From Certhia americana (Eukaryota; Chordata; Aves; Passeriformes; Certhiidae): DNA of 64,000 nt. The stretch covers positions 7,079,382 to 7,143,381 of the forward strand of contig CM031870.1 in NCBI GenBank assembly GCA_018697195.1. The letters run 5' to 3'. This document shows, in pieces, positions 1-12,100 of this stretch (position 1 is its first letter; each line of letters begins with the position of its first letter). The notes beneath the pieces are model-generated. The model was not told the DNA's origin and did not search any database. It was given only the letters and a program-made list of their open reading frames with translations. The position numbers were made by a program, and so were the translations under genes.

Positions 1-823
1 TTACGGCTCTCATTTACCACTATCCTGGACTTATTACTTACCCTGTTATACTGGATGCCCAAAAAACTTCTCCTAATTACAAATTTGGAAAAGAAAGGCT
101 GGGGGCAGTGGTTTAGGCACACCAGTCACTGGGAGCAAAAGCTGCAGAAGGGCTGCACTTTGTGGAAGTGTGATCTGGTTGCATGTGGACTCTGCCTATC
201 CATTCCTTCTGAGCTGCTCTGTCTCCTCCATCAGCTCCCTGTTCCTTGCTCTCAAATAACAGAACCATGTGCTGTTTGCTGCCATTGTAGGAGACAGTTC
301 ATGTATGTGTCCTGCCTCTCTCCTGCACCTTCCAGACTGGGAGCTCCCTGGGGACTGTCATGCACAAGGGAGCACACTGAAGCTGCCTCTTGATTGCTTT
401 TTATTTGTTTATTTGTTTCAGACAGACCTTTATTTATTTTACCTCCGATTTCTAAATTCTTTTTAACTTCCACTCTCTCTGTGGCTTTCTTCAAGTATAA
501 ATTTAAGCTTTTACAAAATGGTTTAATTTGAAATTACACTGCCTGCAAACATTACTCTGTGTGCCAGTGTTGTTGGCAGATCCCTTTTGATGTATAAATT
601 TTAAAATCATTTATCTTGATTAAAAGAAAAAAATCTGTGAGGTTTTTCCATAGGAATACACAGATTTAATTGGCATTTTCATCTTAGATCTGATTATTTC
701 TTCTTGCCCCAGAATAGTATTACTGATTGCTTAGTTTTTAGCTACTTTTGTGGTAAGAACTGTGTAAATTCTGATAAGCAGAATGGATGAAAATAATCAT
801 ACAAGCTTTTTCCTGTTTTACAG

Positions 824-892
824 GAACATCTAGATGGTGTAATTATTGTGCGGGAAAAGAAAGGAAACTGTGATGAAATTAACATAGACAAG
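824..892 (+). CDS. KNOP1: KNOP1 exon, third from last coding exon
   Basis: 69 nt, 23 codons, phase 0 on both sides. It is preceded by a pyrimidine-rich tract ending TTTTACAG and followed by donor GTATGC. It encodes VIIVREKKGNCDEINIDK. Confidence 0.92.
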
Positions 893-3800
893 GTATGCTT
901 TGTCCTAACTGGGTAAGATCTAAAGCAAGTCAGCATTTAACATATACATAGGAATTGATACAAAAAACCTCCTTTGTTGCTTATCTATGCCTAGATTTCC
1001 CTAAATAAAGCTCTGCTTAAAATATGCTTTACTCATGGGTTAAGTAAAAAATGTACAGCTCCAGTCAATGTCAGAACTAAGTAACTTGTTAAGTTAAATA
1101 CATATTTCTTTGTCTCTCATCAGTATTTTCAGTTTCAGCATGTTGGCTGCAGTTAGAAAATTAGATTTACCTGATACAGCAAAACACTCATTTAACATAT
1201 CTGAGAAGTTACATTTCTCATGTTGAACGTGTGAAAGGATCCCATGCAACTTCAATTATCCTTGCAAAAGTCTGAAGATAACTATTTTATTTTTCTCTTA
1301 CTATTTTATTGTGAATTAATTGTCATTTAACACACAGGACACTGAGTCTTATGTTGCCTGTGTAATTTTTCTGCACACTAGGTGAGGCGGCAGGCCCTGC
1401 AAGAAGAAATCGATAGAGAATCTGGCAAAACCAAGACTTTCTGTTCCAAAGTGGGACAGGTAATGTATGAGTTTAGACCTCAGCCTGATGGAAATACTGT
1501 GTTCCAGGGCAAGTTCTTGTAAAAAATAGTGTTCTTTTTTATATGTGGCTCAGGTACAAGAGCGTTCCTTCTGACTGCAGATTTCAGGTCATGCTATAGA
1601 ACAAGTTGGTACAATGCCAAGAGTCTGAGAGCAGAGCACTGAACTCCTTGGCATTGTACAGTGCTCTAATTCCCATCATCAGTCCTTTAAAGCAACGTTT
1701 TCTCTGGTTCCTTTGGAGAATGGGCCATCAAAAATTGCTACAGAAGCATTTTATGCTTACTGTGAAATACAGAATATTTTTGGGCTATAGATGCAGCAGT
1801 CAATGAAGTGTGTATCTGATTTCTTACCTGCAAGACTGCACACATTCAGCAGTAGGGACACATGGAAAGGTGAAGAGGGTGGCAACTGTTAATACATGTA
1901 TGATATTTAGAGTCAGTCCTCCCATGGCTTCTGCATCTTTCCTCCACCTCTTTGGAGGATGATTCCTGATGCTTTGCTTTTGCATCCCACTCAGCCTGGC
2001 TCCTGACACATTCACAGTCAGGTAGTGGAAACTTGCAGTAGTGTTTAGCCAGGGGTAAGAGGATTGAGGTGGAGAGAAAGCTTTGCTAGTAATTCAGGCG
2101 TGTGTTGTTTTGCACGACTGCCAGAATGCCTAGAAAGCTGGAATATGCCTCAAACAAATGCCAGAAACAACTTCTGTAGATCTAACATAGTGGCAGGGAG
2201 TCTGTGTAGCTCTGGAACTACAACTGTCTGATAGTCTCTGAAATCATTGAGAAAAATTACATCCTTGGCAGGAGATCTCAGTTCTTTGGCACTGATCTGT
2301 CTCTGTTTAGTAGTATGCAGAAGAATAGAAGCTGTGAAAACTAATTCATCAGTTCCACAAAGAGTGAACTGGAAATGTTTCAGCAAAAGCTGTGTGTACT
2401 GCCTGCCAGCAGCTCACTTAAAAACAGAGTTTTGACAACTCATTATATGCAAATTATATTTGCATCTGTACAGATGTCTCCCATTGCAAAGGGAGGACTT
2501 CCATTTATTTATCTTATGTGTATCTGGATGTGTGCATGTATCTGTGTCACAGACTGGGCTTGTACAGCAACTTGGCTTTGTTCAAGGTCAAAAGGCTGAA
2601 GTATTACAGGCAGCTTTCTTTTTTCCAAACCAGGTATTCTTGCCTGTGATAGTGAATGATACTCCAGCCTTGCATTTTTTTTTAACCTTAAAAACCCTGC
2701 TGTAGCTTGCCTGCAATTGTGTAGTGTGCTGCTGGCTGTCTGCTGGAGAGTGACTGTTTCATGCAAGCTGCAACTGTTCAGTTGGAAGGATTTCAGGCTG
2801 ACATAAACATACTACTGAATTGACAATTTTTTCCTTTGATGTAGCCAGCTTAGTCTATATAATTAATAAACAGACATTCTGCCATTTAGTATCATAAAAT
2901 AAATTTTAAAGAAAAAATTCTGAGTAGAAATCCTGCTGAAAAATACTTATAAATGACTGCACAGCTATAGCTCAGGAGTTAAATATACCCTTTAATAATG
3001 AAGCCTGTTCCTAGGTAAGCCAAAGTTCATGAACTTTGTAAATCCTATGGTGTATCTGGGGTTTTCCACTAACAGCTAAAATCTCATTTTAGCTGGACAT
3101 TGCCTCTCAGAAAGGAGCCAGAGTCTGCAGACAGAAGAAAATCCTGAAGGGGTAAACTAGTTCAGAGAGTACAGTTAAATGCAAATACAGTAAATACAAA
3201 GAACACAGCAAACTGCAAGGGAGGGGAGACTTTAAGAGAACTAGACTTAGTCCTGTTGGATAGGGGAGGCCCTCTGGTTTTGCACCCTTGCAATATTAGT
3301 TGTAATTAGTGGGATGAGAATTCAAATCTTACTCTAAATTTATAAGCCAGATTAAGTGTCCACAACTAACAAAACACTGCTGAAAACAGCAGCTCCCTAA
3401 CTAGGCAGTGGGAAAATGAAAAGATAACGCTACAAAGTGACAGTGAAAGAGGATTAAGTCGGACAGTTTTCTTAGAATAAGAGATGCTGTCTGGTTCTTG
3501 GAGCTGGGTAAAGAGAGCAGAATGCAAAGATTCCTAAGGACAGAGGGAAAGGAGAGTCTCAAAGTGCATTAACCCCTGTCTCCAGGTTAAATGGCCTGAA
3601 ATGCTAATGAAGGTGCACTCAGGCAGAGTTAGGTCAGTCTTTTACTACATCCCTCGAGAGGTACTGCTGAATAACAGCCATTAAATAACATTCCCAGCTT
3701 TGTCACCCTGTCAGGCTTTTGTAGCTGGTTCTCTTCTCATGGTACACAGCCAGAAATTGTCTTCCTTGGTCTTGGTACTTCCTAATTTTAGTGTTAACTT

Positions 3801-4128
3801 CGTTTTTTCCTCACAGGATGTGAAGCTTGGGCAGTGGAGTACAGCTACTTTTAAAAGTTCTGAGCAACAAATGAAGTTTTTTAGACTGATGGGTGGCTTT
3901 AAAAAGGGTTCTGTGGCTGTCCAAAATCCCTCAGCAACTACAAACAAACCAAACATGGCTCTGAACAAGGAAGGGGAAGAGAAGTTACAGCAGGCTCTGA
4001 AGATGGAGTTTGATAAAGCAATGGACTTGAAGCAACACAGAGGAATTGGTTTTGGATTTCAGCCTACTGCCAACAAAAAAGTATACATAGACAAATATAC
4101 ATCTAGATCTATAAAATTTGAAGATTAA
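824..4128 (+). CDS. KNOP1: KNOP1, lysine-rich nucleolar protein 1 (3' part: last three coding exons)
   Basis: Three GT-AG exons (824-892, 1382-1459, 3817-4128) join in phase 0 to encode the last 152 residues and the TAA stop. The joined product reads EKKGNCDEINIDK, then VRRQALQEEIDRESGKT, then LGQWSTATF and FFRLMGGFKKG, ending YIDKYTSRSIKFED. This matches the C-terminal part of KNOP1 as I remember it, including the SMAP (small acidic protein-like) segment around the RLMGG motif. KNOP1 is a nucleolar protein; its exact role is poorly known. The lysine-rich N-terminal region must lie left of base 1. Bases 1-823 are the intron before the first visible exon. An in-frame ATG at 3700 lies in the last intron and is not the start. 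The next gene, VPS35L, converges on it from the other strand, as expected for the 16p12 neighbourhood. Confidence 0.93.
1382..1459 (+). CDS. KNOP1: KNOP1 exon, penultimate coding exon
   Basis: 78 nt, 26 codons, phase 0 on both sides, acceptor CACTAG, donor GTAATG. It encodes VRRQALQEEIDRESGKT followed by KTFCSKVGQ. The first half is the strongly conserved part; the tail is less familiar to me. Confidence 0.92.
1609..1667. repeat. Overlapping inverted repeats (alternative hairpins) in a KNOP1 intron
   Basis: The perfect 13-bp arms GTACAATGCCAAG (1609-1621) and its complement (1647-1659) enclose 25 bases. A second 9-bp pair, AGAGCACTG (1633-1641) with CAGTGCTCT (1659-1667), interleaves with the first, so both stems cannot easily form together. 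Confidence 0.75.
3817..4128 (+). CDS. KNOP1: KNOP1 last coding exon with SMAP segment
   Basis: Acceptor TCCTCACAG ends at 3816. There are 103 codons and then TAA at 4126-4128. The exon carries LGQWSTATF, the RLMGGFKKG motif, KPNMAL, and the end YIDKYTSRSIKFED. The first two blocks are typical of the SMAP domain, and the basic-aromatic end is typical of KNOP1. Confidence 0.94.
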   Translation, partial: DVKLGQWSTATFKSSEQQMKFFRLMGGFKKGSVAVQNPSATTNKPNMALNKEGEEKLQQALKMEFDKAMDLKQHRGIGFGFQPTANKKVYIDKYTSRSIKFED

Positions 4129-4435
4129 AACTCAGAATAAAGCGTGAATTTTTTTTTTACCTTCTATCTTTTTACTTGAAATAAAATAACAAAATGCCGA
4201 AGAAATTTCATTTATGAGGTACTTGAAGTACACGTTTACAGCTGCATATAGCAGAAGAGCTGGGTCCTCACTTCATCCAAACTGTAAGTTTTTGAAACCT
4301 TTACTGTGTTTTTTCTGCAAGGCAAGAGACAGCCTCCTCCAAAGACTGAAGATGTGTGCCATGCCTGCAATTAGTTTAAATTCAGATTTTTTTTTAAATG
4401 CTGATTTAATAAACTTACTTTTATCTGTATCTTAA
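4129..4435 (+). other. KNOP1: KNOP1 3' untranslated region with three candidate polyadenylation signals
   Basis: AATAAA hexamers occur at 4136-4141 (seven bases after the stop codon), 4180-4185 and 4408-4413. The first or second would give an exceptionally short 3' UTR; the third would give about 300 bases. Which is used cannot be decided from sequence. Confidence 0.6.
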
Positions 4436-5411
4436 GTGATTCAAAAGGGGACATTACTGTTCTGTAAAATCTTCACATTTTTTACACCCAGTGGTACAAA
4501 ATGATGGTGCTTTACTTCAAAGACTCGCTAGTGGTGTGCCCTCAGATTTGATGAGGGCAGACTTTTAACTCAGAAAGTAGTTCTTTAACATCCCTTTATA
4601 ATAACAGATAGCACTGAACATCCTGTATAGCTGAACTATGCTCTGGCAGTTGGATTTTCCATCAGCAGTTGTTACCTAAAAATGGAAGTATAAGCATTTT
4701 GGAGGGTAGCGCCAACAGAACTACTCCATGTCTTTATCTTCTCACTTTCCACAGTAGTCTGCAATGGACTGCTCTACCTGAAAGCATCTGCCCAACCAAA
4801 CCAAGACATGCCTCCAGTAGAAAACACACTTTCTACTCCAGTAAAAAACAGCATTTGCTTCTGATGAATTTTCAGCAACTCATGAGAGGAAGTGAAAATT
4901 ATGCTGAGACTCCATCTTAAGAGGTTGCCATGAGTCCTTTCCCATATCTGGGAAGTGGGAGATGTTCTTCCTGCAGGGTCTGAACTTGTCTTTGAGAAAA
5001 CTAGCTCCTTTAAAGTGTCATTTAAAACCACCACTACCTCAATGTGAGGCTGTTTTGCATCAGTGCTTTCAAGTGTTCAGCACCAGCTTCAACCTGCCCT
5101 TCTAGGTTTTGGCTCTTCTTTAACTAAAATTTAGGTAGTTGAGGTTCTGTTTTCTCTTCTGGTTTGAAACAAATGCTAAATTCAAGCCCTCAGGTACTTG
5201 CTTAGCAAGGAATAAAAAACCAAAACACTCAGCAAAAGTAGCAGTAGATATAAGGTCTCAGTGTTGTTCCTTACCATGGGGCATAAGTGGTGAGAGTGAA
5301 ATTTTATTAGAAATAATGACAGTATACGTAAATAAATTCCACAAGGGTAAGGTGATAGATTTGTATACACAAAGAAACTCCCCAAAAACACACAGATGAA
5401 CTGCAAATTGT
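4436..5411. other. Intergenic gap between the converging KNOP1 and VPS35L genes
   Basis: About 1 kb between the last KNOP1 polyadenylation signal and the VPS35L signal on the other strand. I see no exon, RNA gene or recognisable repeat. Further TTTATT sites, such as 5303-5308, could serve as alternative VPS35L ends. Confidence 0.55.
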
Positions 5412-6044
5412 TTTATTCAGTGATAGTGTACTTTGCAAATACAGAGGGCTTTGCATAATTTCCATTTTCCTTTGTAACACTTAAAGATTCCTTCCGTTTT
5501 ATAAAACACCACGGGATTAAAATGAAAACATAAACATGTCTGTGAAAATGTATTGTAGAAATTAGAACAGTAACACCTCAGACATTCTTCTCTGCTACTG
5601 AAACCAGCCAGACAAATGCTGGCGGCATTCCAAAGCAGAAAGACAACTTAGACTATTATATTGAAATGCTGCTTTAGGAGAAAGAATATTCTGCAGGAGG
5701 GATGAAGTTTTGAGGCTGTGAACTCACTTGTACAGATTATCTTCCTTTCTTGTTAAAATTACAACAGATTAGATCTCAAAAGGCTTTTGCAACCATAGAG
5801 GTTCAAAATACTGTTTACAGAATGTTAATCAGCATTTAAAATAACAATGCTATGGTAAAACTGGATACAGAAACTCAGGTTAAATTATTGCACTCATAAC
5901 AGTTTTACCTTTAGTGTGCCCAAGTAAATGTGTCTCACTAAGGAAAGCAAAAATACACTGAACCCCTGCAGTCAGAATGTAGATGAGTGATTTTTGGCCT
6001 TGGTTCCATGCTCTCTTGTGCAGGTGACTCCTTGGAAGAGGCAC
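5412..6044 (-). other. VPS35L: VPS35L 3' untranslated region
   Basis: It follows the TGA stop (6045-6047 on the + strand). The first good polyadenylation hexamer on the - strand is AATAAA at 5417-5412, giving a 3' UTR of roughly 630-650 bases. An alternative signal lies at 5308-5303. Confidence 0.6.
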
Positions 6045-6143
6045 TCAGGTCCTGGACTGCAGAGGAAGTCGGAGGGCCAAGTCTGTGAAATGACTCATTT
6101 CAGGTTGTTTGCTCCGCCTCTTGATGTATTCCAGGGTTTTCAC
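6045..6143 (-). CDS. VPS35L: VPS35L exon 31 (last coding exon, residues 932-963 and stop)
   Basis: 99 nt, acceptor AATCCAG. It encodes [20 protein letters not shown] and [12 protein letters not shown], then TGA at 6047-6045. Confidence 0.95.
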   Translation of the reverse strand: MKTLEYIKRRSKQPEMSHFTDLALRLPLQSRT

Positions 6144-9100
6144 CTGGATTTGAAAAGAAAGGTATTTGGAGATTTTCAGTATTTTTTCTCATTTCATAGC
6201 CATCAGTTCATCTTCTCGAACGTGTTTTAACCAGTCTCAGGATTTTCCCTAAATTTCACTGGCTTTGTGAGCACTTGGCATTGCTTTTTCCAGAGCTCAT
6301 TATCATGTATGTTTCTTAAAGGCTCTCAGATGCCACTTTACAAGCTTTCACCAGGCAGTTCCTCCACAAAATAAAAATGGAGTATTTCTCTTAAAGCTAG
6401 TTTTCTGTATTGAACAAGAAGTTAAGAACAACCAACTCTTTCAGGTTCCTTAATGCTTATCATACTATTAAATGCTAGAAAGATAAAGACCATTTGAAAT
6501 AAGAGAAGCTGCTTGTTCATTAAGAAGCATTAAAAATTAAATTGTTTGGTTTTAAAATAATTTGATTTTCTTCCAGATAGTAGCTTGTAAAGAGAAGAGG
6601 CTTAGTCAGATCAAGAAAATGTTACCTTTTCCCAAATAAAGAGTGGGAAAAGATAATAAGAACTAAAACCTCTCTGCATTATCTGTCTCCCACCCTCACC
6701 ATAGTCTTGGTGTCAGCAAAGCCATGCTTCTGAGCAAGATTCCAGAGATTGACTGAAAGCTGGTTCAGTCTGTTGTTTCGTAGGTCCCCATGAGCCAGAA
6801 TGCTGTTAAAGAAATAGAGTGCCAGCTGGCTCTGCCGCTTCAGGGTCTGTAATGGAAAAAAAAAAAATATTCCCATATTACTGTATACTCATCCCAAAAT
6901 ACCCAGCTTAACCTCACTGGCTTCTCTGAACTCTGAGTTCAACGAGCACTCATTTTGTAACACACAACAATAGTTACAGACATAAGAATACAGTCCTAGT
7001 TTTCATATTCCATTCAAAATGTAACAACAGCAGTAGCTGTAAATCAACTTAAGCTGCTGTAAATAAAATGATTACACAAGACTCCTATGTTTCATACCAC
7101 TTTGGCACAGCACAGTATGTAGGTCTGACACATTTACAACTCCAGACTCCCTATAACTGCATAGAGATCACCCTCCCACAAACTGACCTTGCACCTTAGA
7201 GCAACTTAGAGCACCCTAGCTATAAATTTTTAGAGACCACTATCGTCAATCTAAATTAATGCTACTTCAGGCTTTTTTCCCTCCAGTCTGTTCTACTTTT
7301 TTTTATTTATTTAACTAAAGATGTTTTTTCTCTTCTATTCTTTCACTGAAATTCTGGTGATACAAACATATTTGCACCATGTTTGTAGCTACTTCCCCTA
7401 AAATTGCTGAGGAGGGACCTTAAGGAGCATAAGAGCAGTCTTCCCCCACACAAAACAGAGAGGATTCACTGCTACATGTTCTCTTCACCAGAAACAGCCT
7501 GAACTTTACAGAACTGTCCAGAACTAAAAATTTCCATTCCAGCACTGTCACATAAATAATGCCTTCTCTAATACTGTGAACCACGCTGTGTTAACAATAA
7601 GATGCATTGTTCTCTTCCAAGTTGCCATTTTGGTGAAAGGATTTTATTGTGAGAAAAAATATTTTCCTTTATAGCTTTTAAAGGAAATGAACCAATAAAA
7701 ACACAAAATCATTAGAGCCTTGTTCATTTAAATGAGCAGCCAAGATGAATAATAAAAGGTCATCAACATTGAAGCAATCCAAATACCACAGTGATATTAT
7801 GACCAGCTTTTGTTTAGCACAATTAAAGATCTCTGACAATATTCTCATCACTTCTATTTCCTCAGCAACAACAGCTTCCTCCAACAACTATTCATTCTAC
7901 AAAGCAATTTTTATCTAAATCTCTCAATGACTTTCACTCAACAAAGCAAAACAAATGGTCTCTCTTTGTAAATAACGATGGAGAGAGGAGGATTTTGCAT
8001 CCAAGGCTGCAAATGCAAAGGCAGGCCAAGCACCTATATCTGTGCTGCTTAGCCTTAAATCCTGTTTTCTATGCAACAACAGCCTCAGTGAACTAACACA
8101 GGATCTCCTTATTCAAAGCGTGCTTGAAAGGAGAAAACAAACAAAAAAAGGCCTTTCAGAAACAATGGATTTTGAGCCCTACAAACATTCCTACCCACAA
8201 ATACTATACAGGAGTCAGATGCAAAAAAATCCTGATATACAACGCACAGTCCTGAAAACTCTGTTTATTCCTTCCAAGACCTGGTTGGACATTCTTAGCT
8301 GTGCTAGAATGGTTGTTTCTGCTGCTACTGTTCTGAAAAAGAACTACTGTTCCCTGTGGTGATGTGTACAATGATGCAGAGCATGTGAGAAAAGGCTATT
8401 TTCATCCTACATCTCTGCCATTGCTCAAGGAAGGACAAACAGGATAGCAAAAGAAGAGAAAAGGCTAAACTTAGCACAACATCCTCCCAGTATGTATCAC
8501 TTAACACATTCTGTATTGGCAAACACTCTGGGCTGCTGTGCAAACAGCCCATCTAAAAAATTCCATCAAATCAATCACTCCTGCCCTCCCATTCCAGGCC
8601 AGGAGCCACAAGATTTCTATCAATAGAAGCCATCCAGTAAGGGCTGATTGGGAAGCTGTGGAGGGTGCATTCTCACAAACAGGTACATTAACAGAACAGT
8701 GAGTTCTCATTATTGCAGTAAACATCAGTCACCTGCTTTTCACATACAATCCATTAAGTGATTTGATCCCTCAGAGCCTCTGAATTCCAATCAAGAAATA
8801 AGTAAGATGCTTAGACTTCTTTATTTTATATTGCATAAATATACTGAAGTCAGGCTAAAGACAAAACAACTATTTCCTTCCTCTGTACCTCTCTCCTGAC
8901 AATCATCTCAGTGCCTGGGATCTTAAACTTCTATAATTATAGGTGGTTTTCATGGTATTTTCCCCAGTGATAGACTAACTGTGAATTCTCCCTTTGTTCA
9001 TTACAGAATTGGACAGACAATTATGTCTCCACCACAAGCCTGCCTGTGTGATGGTCTCACTTTCTAAACATGTAAAAATACCCAATTTCCTTTTGTTGTG

Positions 9101-12100
9101 AGGTTCCTGAAGCTTTTGAAAAGACCATGTCCTGGTCAAAGGCGGTCTGTTTCTTCAACTCCAAATTACTTTTGGTTTTGAATTGAATCAAGCTGAGTAA
9201 GAACATACCTCCTCCTTTCCCAAGGTTTTCAGATGATCCAGGATCTGTGATACTACAGTTTCACTCAGTTTATTAATTTCAGCCAGGAACTTTGAGTCTC
9301 CACCATACAGAGCATCATTGGAATCAACTGCAGAGATGAATTCAAGCTTAGTATCTGGCTAAAGAGCTATACATTTATTTGCTATAGAAAACATCAAATA
9401 TTGATAGAAGACCACATTTGGAAGTCATAAAAAGACCTCCTCCATGAAACACAAACAGAACTGTTTTTTAAGGGCCTACCACTTGTTTGCCTACTATGTC
9501 CTTTAGATCTGAGGAACAAAACACTGAGAAGAATCTTTTAGCTTAAAGCTAGTCCTGTATTCCTGGATGCAGCCAGGCTCACAAGTATCTCCTAGATTTG
9601 ATGTTAAGCAACATATCATGTCAATTTTCAGGTTTTCCACAGAGACAGAATCCCTGCTCCCATCACTTCAGAGGAGTACAGCAATCATCTTCAATGGCAG
9701 CAGCACTGGCCAAACAATTCGTGTTTTATTTAGTGAAAATAATCAGATTTTCAAAAGAAACTGCATTTTAATTTTTTTTTCCTTAAAATAAACCCATGAT
9801 TACCTCAAAGTCATGGACAGAAATTCAAAAATTGTATTTTCAGTTTCAAAGACCTTATAAGATTCTTGGGAGGGAGAGAGCTCTTCAAGTTTTTACAGCT
9901 TATATCATTGTGATTTTAAGCATGTCTTTTGCTCTAATTTATTTATGTTCTATTAAGAAGAAGGGTAAAGAAATTTTTAGGTTTAAATGTATTCTAGGTA
10001 TATCAGAAAACACAAAAGATAAATGATAATCCCCTGTTTTCAAGTAAACTACATTTTAAGAAGCTAAGGTACAAGATCCCACTAGAAAAAAAGCCATTGT
10101 CCTGCTACAGGGGAAAACTTTACTAATTTATATTTCCATGCTTGTCTCCATTAAAATCTAATTAATTTAGATTTCTCATCTTGCGATTATTGCAGCTATT
10201 TTGGTCATATAAAAAATGGAGTGAAAGAAAAATCTAAAGCACACTTCCTCAGAGAATCTGAACGGCAGATTTACTACAGAGTAGCACTTCCACTGACAGC
10301 TATTTTCTGTGCTGCTAATTCCAAGAGGTATTTTGTCATAGGTGGTAAATCTGACAGATTATTCACCAGAAGAATTCCAGAACACATTCCAGCCTGCCCC
10401 TCTGTGAAAGTCCTGAGCAACTGAAAGAAAAAGTCAAACCATCTTGGCCTCTCTGACTCATTAATTGTCCAGGATGCTTGAAAATATTTTTTATTTATTA
10501 CTCTACCTTAATTTAGTAATCTATAATCAGAAGGAAAATATTCAAATTTTAGAGCATATCAAAATATTCCAAAAATTATTAAAAAAAAGATGACAGCTAT
10601 TTTACAAAATGTAAAATCTTTAGAATTTTCTAGCTATTCTGAATATTTTTGTAAGCTACTGCAATTTCCAAAACTGAAAGCCTGCCTTCAAAGCAGCAAA
10701 TACATAATTTAAATAATGAGGACCAGGCTTTACATTCTGAAAACTAGAGTTGTTAATAAATGTGGATTAAACACCAATCATAAGTATAAATCAAGCTGAT
10801 CCTTATAGACTTAAAAAAACCCCTTCATATGCATAATCTTTACTTGAAAAGTTCACATTTATAAGCATTTGCACCAACACCACCAGAAGCAAACTAAGTA
10901 ACCCACTCTGCACAGATTCACTTTAAAGAACAGGCTGCACCTGATCAGAAGCCAACTCCTGGGATTACTCTAAGATACAATACCTGGAACTGGACAGAGA
11001 AATAATCCGTTCTGTGAGACTGATTACCACTGGTCTCCCTTAACTGACTATGGTGATAATACTACAAATGTCCTGGTGGAATGCAAGGAGCCAGAGTCCT
11101 TAGGTATTACCTTTATCTACATGGTAGATAAATGCTTCTTGAGTCATTGCAGACAGCAGATGCAAAACATTAGTATAAATCCTGACTTTGTCATCACTGT
11201 TATCCTCCCAGGTATAATCCTGGATCACATTTAGTAATCCTCGCACAAGAAACAACACTCCTTGTTCTGGATGGTCCTACAGAGGAGAAAAAAGATAGGT
11301 CAAAACCAACACCACGACCCCAGAACAAAAATAGGATTATTTGTAGTCATTCAGTGGTGTAGAGTCACAGTTTGAGCTCTATAAAAGTGGAACTACAATG
11401 TAATTAAAGCTGACAGCTACTTTTCTTAAGTGTGCCTCCTGCAAATCCTTGAAAAATTTTTTCCAGTTTCCATCTAAAGTGCCCATTTGACCCATAATCA
11501 GAGCATGATCCAGGCCGCCTCCACAGACAAACTTTGAAATGCTTTGTTTTGTAGTCATGTGGGAGCACTACAAAATTAATTGTCATCTTCTTAACAGCTA
11601 AGCCTCTAAAATTAAACACTGGGTAGATTTCGTTATTAAAATCAAATCAGTAAGCTATAGTGTATTACTCATATAATTATGAGTTTCAGATGAACACCTA
11701 CACTGGGAAGTCAGTTACAGACCATCAACCATCCTTTCCCATGCAATGCAAAGAAAGAATCTGCTTTACATAAGCTGGGAGTTTTTACAAGCAGCTTTAG
11801 TATTGCACCCAGCTAATTCCAGCTGGCAGTTGGCAGCGACACCAAAGTACACAGGACAAATCACAATCCACTGGGGACACTTCCTTTTGATCTTCTGTAA
11901 ATAGGGAACAAAGTTAGGGAAGCTAGTTTCTGAATCTTGGCACCTCGTTGCCAAGTTATTTTTCATCACTGAATGTGAGAGGTTGTATCACTCGATTCTT
12001 CAATCACCCGTTAATGATCCGAATCACCCCACAGCCTTCCTTCACAGCCTGACTCCTGCCATCAGTGGACAGCAATGACAGCCCAGGGGCAGCTTCCCCT

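Larger units (their letters stand above)
893..3816 (+). other. KNOP1: KNOP1 introns (893-1381 and 1460-3816)
   Basis: No further exon is needed, because the flanking exons are phase 0 and contiguous with the known protein. Short open frames here (for example 2375-2705) match nothing I know. The second intron holds a 13-bp inverted repeat at 1609-1659, listed separately. Confidence 0.7.

Noticed and set aside
55..393. 112-codon frame at the left edge as a KNOP1 exon
   Set aside because: No similarity to the lysine-rich part of KNOP1 and no acceptor or donor fitting phase 0; it appears to be intron.
3700..3816. KNOP1 terminal exon starting at the ATG at 3700
   Set aside because: The KNOP1-like sequence begins only after the acceptor TCCTCACAG at 3816; the frame upstream is intron read-through.
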